A DNA stretch of 64,000 nt, from assembly GCA_022447925.1 (NCBI GenBank), contig JAKUTS010000003.1, positions 88,118 to 152,117 of the forward strand, read 5' to 3'. The notes under the pieces are model-generated. The model was not told where the DNA came from. It searched no databases and saw only the letters and a program-made list of their open reading frames with translations. The translations under genes and the position numbers were made by a program. Origin of the DNA: SAR202 cluster bacterium (GTDB lineage: Bacteria > Chloroflexota > Dehalococcoidia > Lucifugimonadales > UBA2962). Positions 17,242 to 26,064 of this stretch are shown here, in pieces; the first letter of the stretch is position 1; the number at the start of each line of letters is the position of its first letter.

Positions 17242-18219
17242 TCATGAATTTTTCAATAGAGGCTCAGTTTCAGATAATTGACCTAGTAAGGAGCTTTTCA
17301 AATGAGAGCCAGTTATTATCGCAGCAACTTTTTTACCAGCTATAAATTTTTTATTTTCGAAACACGCAGCGATTGTTATTGCAGCTGATGGCTCAGCCAT
17401 GACTTGATCAAATTCCATTAGTGTTTTAACTGCGGGAAGAAGCATGGGCTCAGGAATGATCCAAATATCATCTATTAAATGACTTATTTCTTCAGAAATC
17501 TTCATTATAGGTATTCTTACTTCAAGGCCATCTGCTTCAGTTTTTGTAGACTTGTTAATGTCAAAGTGTTGGCCAGTTATTGCTTTTTGCATAACTGGTG
17601 CTCCGCTTGTTACAAGGCCGATAATCTTACTTGAAGGTTTAATTTCTTTGAACACGGAAGCAATCCCTTTAATAAGCGATCCATTTCCAATTGGCACTAG
17701 TATGATGTCCCAATCAATATTATTGGAATTGATTAATTCATCGGCAATCGTTGCCGCTCCGTATGACATTTCTGGCACGACACCGTCTTCCCAGAATTCA
17801 GCCCGATCTTTAATTGCTGCTTGTTTACCATATTCTTTTGCTGCATCAAAATCTTCACCGTGATGCACTACTTGGGCTCCAGTTTCCAATATACAGCGAA
17901 TTTTTGAAGGATTAGCATTATTAGACACAAAAACAGTTACAGCTACACCATGTCTTTTGCCAGCTTCTGCAATTGCCAGTCCATAGTTACCTGCTGATGC
18001 AACATATACCGCAGTATTCTCAAGAGAATTTTTATTAGATGACATAGCTGTCAAACCGCCGCGCAATTTAAATGAACCGATTGGCGAACAGTCCTCACGC
18101 TTTAACCAAATTTCGGAATTAAGTTGAGTGCCTATGCGGGAACGCAATAAGGGAGTCGGGAGCCAATCCTCACTTTTTAATATGTCATATGTTTGTTTTA
18201 AGTTTTCAGAAGGTTTCAT
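17242..18219 (-). CDS. threonine/serine dehydratase family PLP enzyme
   Basis: The 325-residue fold-type II PLP enzyme has the cofactor lysine in SFKLRGG and substrate loop ASAGNYGLA. The phosphate-binding glycine loop is represented by VPIGNGSL, where GGGGL is usual. It lacks the C-terminal ACT regulatory domain of biosynthetic IlvA, so it is more likely a catabolic dehydratase or racemase (TdcB, serine racemase or ectoine-utilisation type). It would convert Ser or Thr to keto acids and ammonia. The altered glycine loop makes substrate assignment uncertain. Confidence 0.82.
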   Translation of the reverse strand: MKPSENLKQTYDILKSEDWLPTPLLRSRIGTQLNSEIWLKREDCSPIGSFKLRGGLTAMSSNKNSLENTAVYVASAGNYGLAIAEAGKRHGVAVTVFVSNNANPSKIRCILETGAQVVHHGEDFDAAKEYGKQAAIKDRAEFWEDGVVPEMSYGAATIADELINSNNIDWDIILVPIGNGSLIKGIASVFKEIKPSSKIIGLVTSGAPVMQKAITGQHFDINKSTKTEADGLEVRIPIMKISEEISHLIDDIWIIPEPMLLPAVKTLMEFDQVMAEPSAAITIAACFENKKFIAGKKVAAIITGSHLKSSLLGQLSETEPLLKNS

Positions 18220-18245
18220 TTTTCTTTTTATTGAATTGTATTCTA

Positions 18246-19163
18246 TTACTCACTAAACCTTATGCCTAACGGGTCTTGTTCAAAATCAATATTAGTGAGT
18301 GCATTTATTGCAACCTCTCGAATATTTTCATTATCATCTCCGGTCCACTCTAAAATTTCCCTTTTTGCCAACTCTCCTCCAATGTAACCTAATGACGTTA
18401 ATGCGGCCACCTTTATTTGGATGTCACTATCTTTAGTGAATGGTATTATTTTGGACACGGTAGATTCATCACCCAAAAAACCGACAGCATTTAATGCTTC
18501 AAATCTGATGGCAGGGTTTTTATCTTTTAAATCATTTAGGATTAAGTTCAACCATTTTTCCTGCGAATTTCGTCCCATGGCAAAAATTGCACTTTGCCTT
18601 AAAAGAACATTTTTACTTCGATGAAATCGATTTAAAACATTATCAATCCGCTGGTCTGAAAAATAACCTAGAGCTTCTAGTGCTCGCCTGAGAACATTGT
18701 CTTCTTCATCTTTGTTCTCGACGGTTTTGATTAGAGCATCAAATATTTTTTTTGTATCTCTATTAATTAATTTTCCATTCTGACTCATCCGAGCGAATGA
18801 GCTCAAAGCGATTGCAGCAGCTGATTTTACATCTGAGTCAGAGTCAGTTAACAATATTTTAATTAATGGCTTTATAAATGTTCTGTCTTGTAATTCCCAT
18901 AAACCATCTAGCGCCGCTTTTCTAACAGCAGGCTCAGTATCTGATAAGCTGATTTTGCATATATTAGTAAAGTCAAGCTGTACATCAAATTCAGCGAGTT
19001 CATTTAATCGAATTAAAATCTTAACTTTTATTTTGCTAGGTACAATTTGCCATGTACTACAAAAGTGGTCAAGTTCGTCTCCTGATATTCCTGAAAACTC
19101 TAAGAGAGTTGAAGTCTTTATACTCTCATTATTTTGGGCAAGTTCAGTTAAATAATCTTCCAA
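18246..19163 (-). CDS. HEAT-repeat (PBS-lyase-like) protein
   Basis: The 305-residue all-helical protein is built of about eight HEAT-like units such as EPAVRKAALDGLWEL, DSDVKSAAAIALSSF, NPAIRFEALNAVGFLG and DIQIKVAALTSLGYIG. It has no catalytic motif or signal peptide. HEAT arrays are scaffolds for protein binding. It lies first in the minus-strand run 11.7-19.2 kb, 26 bp from the dehydratase, and is divergent from nth. Confidence 0.8.
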   Translation of the reverse strand: MEDYLTELAQNNESIKTSTLLEFSGISGDELDHFCSTWQIVPSKIKVKILIRLNELAEFDVQLDFTNICKISLSDTEPAVRKAALDGLWELQDRTFIKPLIKILLTDSDSDVKSAAAIALSSFARMSQNGKLINRDTKKIFDALIKTVENKDEEDNVLRRALEALGYFSDQRIDNVLNRFHRSKNVLLRQSAIFAMGRNSQEKWLNLILNDLKDKNPAIRFEALNAVGFLGDESTVSKIIPFTKDSDIQIKVAALTSLGYIGGELAKREILEWTGDDNENIREVAINALTNIDFEQDPLGIRFSE

Positions 19164-19268
19164 TTTCTCCAGGTTCCTATTTCAAAGAATTACTATTTTA
19201 ATTTTAATTGAATTGTCTCTTAAATCATATTTCGATTAAATGAATTGGATTTGTAAGGTAGAATTTAA

Positions 19269-19943
19269 TTGAAAATGAAGAAGGCAAGCACCCCGAATGT
19301 ACTAAGATTGTCACGTATTTTGGAGACAGAATATGGGAAGATTTCATGGTACCCGAGGCGGAATGCTATAGACGAGCTTGTCTATACAATACTTTCGCAA
19401 CATACCTCTGACATAAACTCTGAGAGAGCTTTTGAGAATTTGATGACAAGATTTGATTCAATAGAAGCTATTTCTAATGCTGATGTGATTCAAATTGAGC
19501 AATGCATAAAAACTGCTGGCTTGCATAAAATCAAAGCGGCCAGAATCAAAGAGGTTTTGAATATAATCGATACTAAAACAGGTGGATTTGATATTAGTTT
19601 CCTATCTGAAATGCCACTGGAAGATGCTAAAACCTGGCTAAAATCACTGCCTGGTATTGGACCAAAGACGGCGGCCATTGTTCTATGTTTTTCTTTTGGA
19701 ATGCCTGCAATGCCCGTGGATACTCATATTTATCGTGTTTCTCGTCGATTAAGACTTATTGGCCCGAAAGTGTCCGCTGATAAAGCTCATGATTTGATGG
19801 AAAAAATCGTCCCGCCTGATGAGATATTCTCTTTTCATATGTACTTGATTCAACATGGGCGGAAAGTTTGTAAAGCTTTGAAGCCTAGGTGTAGTGACTG
19901 TGTTGTGGCACTAATGTGTCCTTCAAGATTAAAACCCAGCTAA
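19269..19943 (+). CDS. nth: endonuclease III
   Basis: The 224-residue DNA glycosylase/AP lyase has the helix-hairpin-helix LPGIGPKTAAIVL with the catalytic Lys, the catalytic Asp in VDTHIYRVSRRL, and a C-terminal 4Fe-4S loop with four Cys spaced C-x6-C-x2-C-x5-C (CKALKPRCSDCVVALMC). It removes oxidised pyrimidines. The start could be TTG 19269 or ATG 19275. It is divergent from the HEAT gene. Confidence 0.92.
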   Translation: MKMKKASTPNVLRLSRILETEYGKISWYPRRNAIDELVYTILSQHTSDINSERAFENLMTRFDSIEAISNADVIQIEQCIKTAGLHKIKAARIKEVLNIIDTKTGGFDISFLSEMPLEDAKTWLKSLPGIGPKTAAIVLCFSFGMPAMPVDTHIYRVSRRLRLIGPKVSADKAHDLMEKIVPPDEIFSFHMYLIQHGRKVCKALKPRCSDCVVALMCPSRLKPS

Positions 19944-20049
19944 CTGCACGATAAATTAGTTCTATCAGAGAAACTTTTTATGTAGGATAAAATTCAAAGA
20001 GTTATATTACATTTATTGTAAACAGTAGATATGGAGATTTAAAATCGAC

Positions 20050-21084
20050 ATGAAAGTCGGCATATTGAACATAACGGGTTATGGCGGTATTGAACTCGCT
20101 CGTATATTGAACAGACACCCCGAATTTAAAATCACTTCTATTACTGGCAGAAGTGCTGCAGGGGAGAAGTTGGCAGATATTTTCCCGCATTTATCTGAAT
20201 TGGATTTAACTATAAAAGATGAATTAGATGAGCAGGTTGACATTATATTTTCAGCGCTGCCACATGCCGCTAGCGCCCAGAAACTTAAACCATATATTGA
20301 AAGTGGACAAAGAGTTGTGGATTTCAGTGCAGATTTCCGTTTGGACGATATTACAAATTATGAAGATTGGTACGGAAAAGATCATCCCTTGCCTAGTCAT
20401 TTAAGCTTGGCATCTTATGGATTGCCTGAATTGAATAGGGAGTCAATAAAGTCTAGCTCATTAGTTGCTAACCCTGGCTGCTATCCAACTGCAAGTATAT
20501 TGGCACTAGCCCCAGCAATGGCAAATTCATTAATCACTGAGGATATCATTATAGATGCGAAATCAGGAGTTTCCGGAGCTGGACGTGGATTGTCTTTAAA
20601 TACACATTTTTCGGAACTTAATGAAAGTATTAAGGCATATTCAGTTTCAGGCCATCGACACATGCCTGAAGTTGTACAGGAGTTAACCAAATTAAATAAT
20701 GAAGTTAATATTAAGCTAACTTTCTTAACTCATTTAATTCCTATAACTAGAGGAATATTAGTGAGTGCCTATGCTGGTTTAAATATTGCAAAACTAGATA
20801 ATAAATCGAATAACTCGGAACTAATACGTGATGTCTACAAGCAATATTATAAGGATGAGAGGTTTGTTACTGTAACGGATCAACCTCCTACAACCAAACA
20901 GGCTCAAGGGACTAATCAATGCTTACTATATCCAACTGTCGATATTCGCACTAATAGATTGATAGTTATATCCTGTATTGATAATCTTGTTAAGGGTGCT
21001 GCTGGCCAGGCTGTTCAGAATGCGAATATACTATTTGGATTTCCTGAAGAAACAGGTCTCGAGGATCTTGCATTGTACCCATAA
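20050..21084 (+). CDS. argC: N-acetyl-gamma-glutamyl-phosphate reductase
   Basis: The 344-residue enzyme reduces N-acetylglutamyl phosphate to the semialdehyde in arginine synthesis. It shows the NADP-binding GYGGIELARIL, the catalytic Cys in NPGCYPTAS, GVSGAGRGLS, and the C-terminal DNLVKGAAGQAVQNAN. Length is normal. No other arg genes are adjacent, so the arginine pathway is dispersed in this genome. tRNA-Glu follows 50 bp downstream on the same strand. Confidence 0.95.
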   Translation: MKVGILNITGYGGIELARILNRHPEFKITSITGRSAAGEKLADIFPHLSELDLTIKDELDEQVDIIFSALPHAASAQKLKPYIESGQRVVDFSADFRLDDITNYEDWYGKDHPLPSHLSLASYGLPELNRESIKSSSLVANPGCYPTASILALAPAMANSLITEDIIIDAKSGVSGAGRGLSLNTHFSELNESIKAYSVSGHRHMPEVVQELTKLNNEVNIKLTFLTHLIPITRGILVSAYAGLNIAKLDNKSNNSELIRDVYKQYYKDERFVTVTDQPPTTKQAQGTNQCLLYPTVDIRTNRLIVISCIDNLVKGAAGQAVQNANILFGFPEETGLEDLALYP

Positions 21085-21134
21085 AACTAAGTTTTTAGTT
21101 GCGGTTGCATAATATAAACTTGAAGATATGATAA

Positions 21135-21210
21135 GCTCCCATCGTCTAGAGGACTAGGACACAGCCCTTTCAAGGCTGAAACACGGGTTCGAACCCCGTT
21201 GGGAGTACCA
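21135..21210 (+). tRNA. tRNA-Glu (anticodon TTC)
   Basis: Acceptor arm GCTCCCA pairs with TGGGAGT. The anticodon loop carries TTC, the T-arm is CGGGTTCGAACCCCG-like, the discriminator is A (21207) and CCA is encoded (21208-21210). Confidence 0.95.
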
Positions 21211-21263
21211 AATTTATTGGTTTATAAGTTAAACGTACAAATTAAAACAGTTGTTTTTGATTT

Positions 21264-21917
21264 ATGAAGAAGATTGAAATTCTCGATCATATTTCAGAAA
21301 GATCGCTTATGGCGGTTTTAGTAGTAGACCAAGTTGAAGAAGCAATTAATACTTCTAAAGCTTTACTAAAAGGTGGAGTGTCAGTAATCGAATTAGCTCT
21401 AAGAACATCTGTGGCAATTGAAGCTATAAGTGCGGTAGTAGATCATTGTCCAGGCATGCTAGTTGGAGCAGGAACAGTCATAAGTTTAGAGCAAGTAGAA
21501 AGTGTGAAAAAGGCTGGGGCCCATTTTGCATTATCTCCTGGATTAAATACGAATATCATATTAGAAAGTAACAACTGTGATTTGCCGTTCATACCGGGAA
21601 TAGCTAGCCCAACCGAATTACAATTAGCTTTAGAAGTTGGTTGTAATTGCTTGAAATTATTTCCAGCTGAGCCAATTGGTGGTTTGCCCTATCTAAAAAG
21701 CATATCTGAACCTTATAAACATCTTGAAGTGAAATATATTCCGCTCGGGGGTATAAACATTGATAATTTTAATGACTATTTATCATGCCCCGAGGTTATC
21801 GCGGTAGGTGGGTCTTGGTTAACTCCAAAAACGCTAATTAAAAGTAAGGATTGGGGAAACATCACAGCAATAGCACAGAAATCAGTAGAAATCGTGGCAA
21901 AGCAGGAAATTTACTAA
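21264..21917 (+). CDS. eda: KDPG/KHG aldolase (2-dehydro-3-deoxyphosphogluconate aldolase)
   Basis: This 217-residue TIM-barrel class I aldolase has the conserved region IELALRT with the catalytic Glu, GAGTV, and the Schiff-base Lys in CLKLFPAE, then PLGGI. It splits KDPG to pyruvate and glyceraldehyde-3-phosphate. The next gene, 3 bp downstream, encodes the kinase that would make KDPG from KDG, so the pair forms the lower part of a sugar-acid or Entner-Doudoroff route. It starts with ATG; no upstream regulator is in the window. Confidence 0.92.
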   Translation: MKKIEILDHISERSLMAVLVVDQVEEAINTSKALLKGGVSVIELALRTSVAIEAISAVVDHCPGMLVGAGTVISLEQVESVKKAGAHFALSPGLNTNIILESNNCDLPFIPGIASPTELQLALEVGCNCLKLFPAEPIGGLPYLKSISEPYKHLEVKYIPLGGINIDNFNDYLSCPEVIAVGGSWLTPKTLIKSKDWGNITAIAQKSVEIVAKQEIY

Positions 21918-21920
21918 GTC

Positions 21921-23000
21921 ATGAAAAGAATAGTAACTTTTGGAGAAGTAATGATTAGGTTTAGCCCACCTGGATTAAGCAGGGTGATCCAATCATTACC
22001 CGGTTCCATTGAAGCCAGTTACGGCGGAGCTGAAGCAAATGCTGCGGTTCAGATTGCAATGTTAGGTGGAAACGTTAATTTTGTATCATCTTTACCTGTG
22101 GGGTCTGTCGGTGATAGTTGTGCAAATTATCTTAAAGGGTTAGGGGTAAACATAAATTCAGTTGTTAGATCTGAATTGGGCTGTATGGGTGCTTACTACT
22201 TAGAGACTGGAGCCAACCAGAGGCCATCAGTTGTTGAATATCATCGGACCGGTTCAACATTTTCATTGTTACCAACAAAGCACTATAACTGGGACAAAAT
22301 CTTGGCTGGTGCTGAGTGGCTTCTAATCAGTGGAGTGACTCCAGCCATTTCGAAATTAGCAAGTGAAGCGGTTACGGATGCTATAGAAACAGCTAACAAT
22401 ATAGGTGTCAAGGTTTGCTTTGATTTGAATTACAGGATGAAACTTTGGAGATGGGATCCGAAATTTACTCCAATACAGCTGGCATCTAAAATACTAGCTC
22501 AGTGCATTCATAAATCTGATTTAGTTATCGGAAATGAACAGGTCTTTTCTAATGTTCTCGGCATCTCAACAAAAATGCAAAACGGCGATTTGACTAACAG
22601 AAGCACAGACCTTGCTAGGCAAATAATAAAATCATTCCCAAATTTGTCGTATGTGGCATTAAATATGCGGGAAATACTTTCTGCAACTCATAATAGATTT
22701 GGTCTGACTTTTTACCATAAAGAGCGAGACCTTTCATTTTTGGCGCCATCTGATGAAACGGGATACATTCGTTATGAGATAGGTAACATAGTAGATCGAG
22801 TTGGAGCTGGTGACGCACTTGCTGGAGCACTTCTTTATGGAATGTGTAATTTAGATACATTTGATTACCAGCAAGTGGCTGAATTTGCAGCCGCAGCTGG
22901 CTGTTTATCGCACTCAATTGTGGGTGACTTCAGCTTTAGTAACAGAAAAGAAATAGAAAATTTATTAACTGGAAACAGTTTAGGGGGAGTAGTTAGATAG
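21921..23000 (+). CDS. kdgK: 2-dehydro-3-deoxygluconokinase (PfkB family)
   Basis: The 359-residue sugar kinase has the PfkB N-terminal region GEVMIRFSPPG, the substrate-binding GGAEANAAVQIAMLGG, and the C-terminal signature DRVGAGDALAGALLYG with the catalytic Asp. Beside the KDPG aldolase, phosphorylation of 2-keto-3-deoxygluconate is the most likely role. It is somewhat longer than the usual 310-340 aa owing to a mid-protein insertion around residues 205-225. Other PfkB specificities cannot be excluded from sequence alone. Confidence 0.88.
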   Translation: MKRIVTFGEVMIRFSPPGLSRVIQSLPGSIEASYGGAEANAAVQIAMLGGNVNFVSSLPVGSVGDSCANYLKGLGVNINSVVRSELGCMGAYYLETGANQRPSVVEYHRTGSTFSLLPTKHYNWDKILAGAEWLLISGVTPAISKLASEAVTDAIETANNIGVKVCFDLNYRMKLWRWDPKFTPIQLASKILAQCIHKSDLVIGNEQVFSNVLGISTKMQNGDLTNRSTDLARQIIKSFPNLSYVALNMREILSATHNRFGLTFYHKERDLSFLAPSDETGYIRYEIGNIVDRVGAGDALAGALLYGMCNLDTFDYQQVAEFAAAAGCLSHSIVGDFSFSNRKEIENLLTGNSLGGVVR

Positions 23001-23034
23001 ATTTATTTGATAAAATCCCAAACAGGAGACGAAT

Positions 23035-23580
23035 ATGGGTAAGATTTTATTTGGATTTTTTACATTAATTATTTTATTTGCAATTGCTTGTGGCGGTAGT
23101 GGAGGAGCATCAGCTTCCTTCTCAGATGCTGAACGACCTGAAACAATCGAAGATGATGTTCGCCTTGAGCCAACACCAACTGTAGAAACTCAGTTAGGAG
23201 AATACGGTGGAGGAGGAGGAGAAGTAACAAGCCTTGAAGATAGAGGTTTTGGTGCCCCACAGGAAATAGCTTTGGGTGAAGAATTTATGTTTGAAGAGGT
23301 GTTAACCGTAACCGTAGATTTCAGAGAGCTGGTTAGTGACAATCGCTGTGCGGAAGGAAGCACCTGTGAAGAACCAGGTCAAGCTGTGGTGAAGCTTGGT
23401 GTTAGATCTGGAGGGATGTCTATGGGAGCCAGTGACTTCATCATTGAATCGGGAGCAGAAGGCGAAATTAAAAAGCTAGGAAGATTCTCGGTTCAGTTAG
23501 TGGATGTAAATCCATTACCAAATGCTGATGGAACTCTTAGTGATGGATACGTTGCGACTGTACTGGTATTCAGGCAATAA
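23035..23580 (+). CDS. small lipoprotein with Cys-pair beta domain
   Basis: The 181-residue protein starts at ATG with an AGGAG site. It has a basic start, a hydrophobic helix and lipobox AIACGG (Cys at about residue 19), then a Gly/Ser/acidic linker. The folded part holds a loop SDNRCAEGSTCEEPGQAVVK, likely a disulfide loop. It then reads through FSVQLVDVNPLP to a C-terminal strand. This resembles a short bacterial family with a conserved D-S/N-R-C-P-x-G-x-C motif of unknown function. It is probably anchored outside the membrane. Confidence 0.7.
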   Translation: MGKILFGFFTLIILFAIACGGSGGASASFSDAERPETIEDDVRLEPTPTVETQLGEYGGGGGEVTSLEDRGFGAPQEIALGEEFMFEEVLTVTVDFRELVSDNRCAEGSTCEEPGQAVVKLGVRSGGMSMGASDFIIESGAEGEIKKLGRFSVQLVDVNPLPNADGTLSDGYVATVLVFRQ

Positions 23581-23607
23581 AGCCTTTCTGACTTAGATTA
23601 AAGTTTA

Positions 23608-23642
23608 GATTGAGCAAAAACGTATTACGGTTTTGCTCAATC
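23608..23642 (+). terminator. long hairpin between two lipoprotein genes
   Basis: A 15-bp inverted repeat with one mismatch has arms at 23608-23622 and 23628-23642 and a TATTA loop; each arm contains TTGAGCAAAA or its complement. It lies 27 bp after the stop of the first lipoprotein and 26 bp before ATG 23669. There is no uridine run after it, so it could be a weak terminator, an mRNA-end stabiliser, or a 5' leader element of the next gene. Confidence 0.5.
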
Positions 23643-23668
23643 ATATAAAAGTAGAAAAATGGCGGATA

Positions 23669-25210
23669 ATGTCAAATAGCAGGGTTGCCATTTTAATCAT
23701 TTTGGTTTTCATGGTTGGGACATATTCTTGTTCCGAAAATCCGCCTAACCAATATGAACATGACTTCGGGGAAGTCGCTGTAACCAAGACTAATTCCTTG
23801 GCACCTCAAAATTCATCCCAAACCGTAACTGTTGATGGCTTTGAAATTCCTGTTTCATCACCGTTACCTAATTTGAAGCCAGGTTGGCTATGGGAGACTG
23901 ATGGTCCCATAATAATTTCAAATCAACCCGACACATTATTGGATGAAATACCCGTAGTGGGATCTAAAGTATTTCTTGATATTGTGGTTTTCAACGGTAC
24001 GTTGATACCAATAGAGTCAGGGTTTAATGTCGATATATTTTTTGATGATGAAAAAATATATTCAATTAAATTTGAAGGTTCCACTCCGGCAACTGGATTC
24101 AGAACTAGTATGGATATCATGTCTGAACTAATAGCTTCTTTAAACGTGACGCCGGGAGAACATGTTTTGAGTTTACAGATCGATCCGGAAAACTTTATTG
24201 AAGAAGTTGATGAGTCAGACAACTTTTTTGAAAAAAAAATCACATGGTCAGCGACTGAAGTACAACAAACTACAACGAAGTATACTAATGATGATTTGGA
24301 TACAATCCTTTCTACTGTTCCTAGATTAATACAAGCGAATCCAATCGTGCTTGGCGAAGATCAGGGAATAGACATTCAAGACGTAATTGATATTGCTGAT
24401 GCTGGAATATTTTTGCTGACTGGTGCAAGTGTGCTCGATCAAAGGATTAGAATTCAGATTCTCGATAGACAGGATTATTTATATCGATTGGAATCGACTT
24501 TTAACGATCTTTTTGCCCTTAATGATGGCACTGATTTCTTAGCGCTAGCACAAGAGCGTGACTTTCAAAAAAAGTATTCACTTGGAAAGAAAGACAGATT
24601 AGAGGGTATGGTCGACGTTATGGTGGATGGATCCAATAGATTCGATGTCGTTATTAGTACATTAGTGCATGAATTGGCACATGCTTTACAAGATATACTT
24701 GCTCCCTGGCAAACAGAAGGACGCGATCCCAACAATTCCTTAGAACTAATGGCAGTTAGAGAAGCTCAAGCTCAACAGTTTGAAAGAGCTTTTTGGTTGG
24801 TAGTAAATGACGTTTCAGGTGGAAATTTATTACGGTTTAGACATACAAAAGCTAGGGATGTTTATATAAATTCAAATGCATCATTTGATTCAACTGTAGG
24901 TTATTATCAGCATGATTTGGGACGTGCAATACAATGGCTTGCTGTATTATCCGACGGAAATCTCAAGCCTCTCAAGATTGAGTTACTAGAAAACGGCGAG
25001 CTAAGTTACGAATCAGGATTTAGATTGTTTGAATACTTACTGACACTTAAATCGGAAGAAGTTCAGGAATATGTTACTGGTTTATTATCTACATTTGATG
25101 ATCATTCGGATGTAATTGTGGCTGTGCAAAAGCAACGTCTAGTTGATATTGATATGCCTGATTTTCGAGAATACTCAGCTTTAGAAGATGTTGGTTTACT
25201 AATGCCTTAA
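23669..25210 (+). CDS. lipoprotein with CARDB-like domain and zincin HELAH motif
   Basis: I chose ATG 23669 rather than TTG 23633, because the latter lies in the upstream hairpin and ATG gives a compact signal: basic start, hydrophobic helix, Cys at about 21 (VGTYSC). Residues about 90-195 look like a CARDB/Ig-like adhesion domain (GSKVFLDIVVFNGT, then EVDESDNFFEKKITW). The C-terminal half has LVHELAHALQD at about 332-342, a metallopeptidase zinc site, with a candidate third ligand in LELMAVREAQA some 30 residues later. It is likely an extracytoplasmic, membrane-anchored zincin. The substrate and whether it is active are unknown. Confidence 0.72.
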   Translation: MSNSRVAILIILVFMVGTYSCSENPPNQYEHDFGEVAVTKTNSLAPQNSSQTVTVDGFEIPVSSPLPNLKPGWLWETDGPIIISNQPDTLLDEIPVVGSKVFLDIVVFNGTLIPIESGFNVDIFFDDEKIYSIKFEGSTPATGFRTSMDIMSELIASLNVTPGEHVLSLQIDPENFIEEVDESDNFFEKKITWSATEVQQTTTKYTNDDLDTILSTVPRLIQANPIVLGEDQGIDIQDVIDIADAGIFLLTGASVLDQRIRIQILDRQDYLYRLESTFNDLFALNDGTDFLALAQERDFQKKYSLGKKDRLEGMVDVMVDGSNRFDVVISTLVHELAHALQDILAPWQTEGRDPNNSLELMAVREAQAQQFERAFWLVVNDVSGGNLLRFRHTKARDVYINSNASFDSTVGYYQHDLGRAIQWLAVLSDGNLKPLKIELLENGELSYESGFRLFEYLLTLKSEEVQEYVTGLLSTFDDHSDVIVAVQKQRLVDIDMPDFREYSALEDVGLLMP

Positions 25211-25422
25211 CCTCCTCCGACTGCCCTTACGATTTCAATTTCATCCGAGGCAACTATGTGTACCTCATTTAGGTCTTTTCTTCTGATTACAACACCATTT
25301 AAAGCAACTGCCACAAGTTTTTTGTTTATATTTAATTGTGTAAGTAGTTGTTCAGCCGTCAAATCAGGATTGATTCGTTTGTCCTTACCATTTATTCTGA
25401 CATTTATTGTTTTTCCCGTCAT
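25207..25422 (-). CDS. thiS: sulfur carrier protein ThiS
   Basis: I chose the internal ATG at 25422 because it overlaps the thiE stop as ATGA and gives a 71-aa protein of normal size. The ubiquitin-like fold carries VAVALNGVVIRR and ends in AVGGG, the C-terminal Gly-Gly that is adenylated and thiocarboxylated. It donates sulfur to ThiG for thiazole formation. It is the last gene of the thiG-thiE-thiS unit, and its stop overlaps the convergent lipoprotein stop by 4 bp. Confidence 0.9.
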   Translation of the reverse strand: MTGKTINVRINGKDKRINPDLTAEQLLTQLNINKKLVAVALNGVVIRRKDLNEVHIVASDEIEIVRAVGGG

Positions 25423-26045
25423 ATAAATTTGCCAACTCGTAGTTTTTTCTTTAGAGACCTTGCCGCACATTTAGGTTTTTGAGAATCCCATATATAACTT
25501 ATTACCGCCACCCCATCAGCCCCTGCCTTAATTATGCTCTCGGCGTTATCTAAACTAATACCGCCAATTCCTAATACGGGTTTCTCTGTGGCACTACAGA
25601 CTTGAGTTATTAAATTTATGCCTGAAGGTTTTATGCGGGGGTGAGAATTGGTATGAAATATAGTGCCTGCGATTAAAAAGTCTGCACCTGCTAATTCCGC
25701 TTCTATTGCAGCATTTTTCGAGTGAATAGATCGTCCAATGAGCAGTTCTCGAGAAATGTCCGAAGATTTGATATTCATTTGTTTTTCAGGGAGTTGTATT
25801 CCATCAGCATTAATTTTAGTTGCAATTTCAGGATTACCATTGAGAATCAACAATGCTCTGCCTTTGGTTATTTCCGCAATCAAATTACCAATTTCAATGA
25901 TCCTGGCGTCATTTAATAAAGGTTCTCGTAATTGGATCATGTCAACACCACCTTCTATTGCGGCATCTATTAAATCTAAATCGATCTGACCGTACCTGCT
26001 AATGTCTGTTAATAAAGTTAAACATGGCGTCGGTAAAGTTCCCAT
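25419..26045 (-). CDS. thiE: thiamine-phosphate synthase (ThiE/TenI family)
   Basis: Reading from the ATG at 26045 gives about 208 residues starting MGTLPTPCLTLLTD; the longer frame up to 26165 would overlap thiG and add non-family sequence. Family blocks are DMIQLREPLLNDAR, DGIQLPE, GRSIHS, DFLIAGTIFHTNSHP and VLGIGGI. It joins the pyrimidine and thiazole phosphates to thiamine phosphate. A TenI-type thiazole tautomerase role is possible. Co-transcribed with thiG (19-bp gap) and thiS (4-bp overlap). Confidence 0.85.
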   Translation of the reverse strand: MGTLPTPCLTLLTDISRYGQIDLDLIDAAIEGGVDMIQLREPLLNDARIIEIGNLIAEITKGRALLILNGNPEIATKINADGIQLPEKQMNIKSSDISRELLIGRSIHSKNAAIEAELAGADFLIAGTIFHTNSHPRIKPSGINLITQVCSATEKPVLGIGGISLDNAESIIKAGADGVAVISYIWDSQKPKCAARSLKKKLRVGKFI

Positions 26046-26064
26046 ATGGTTGTCTTTATGAATT

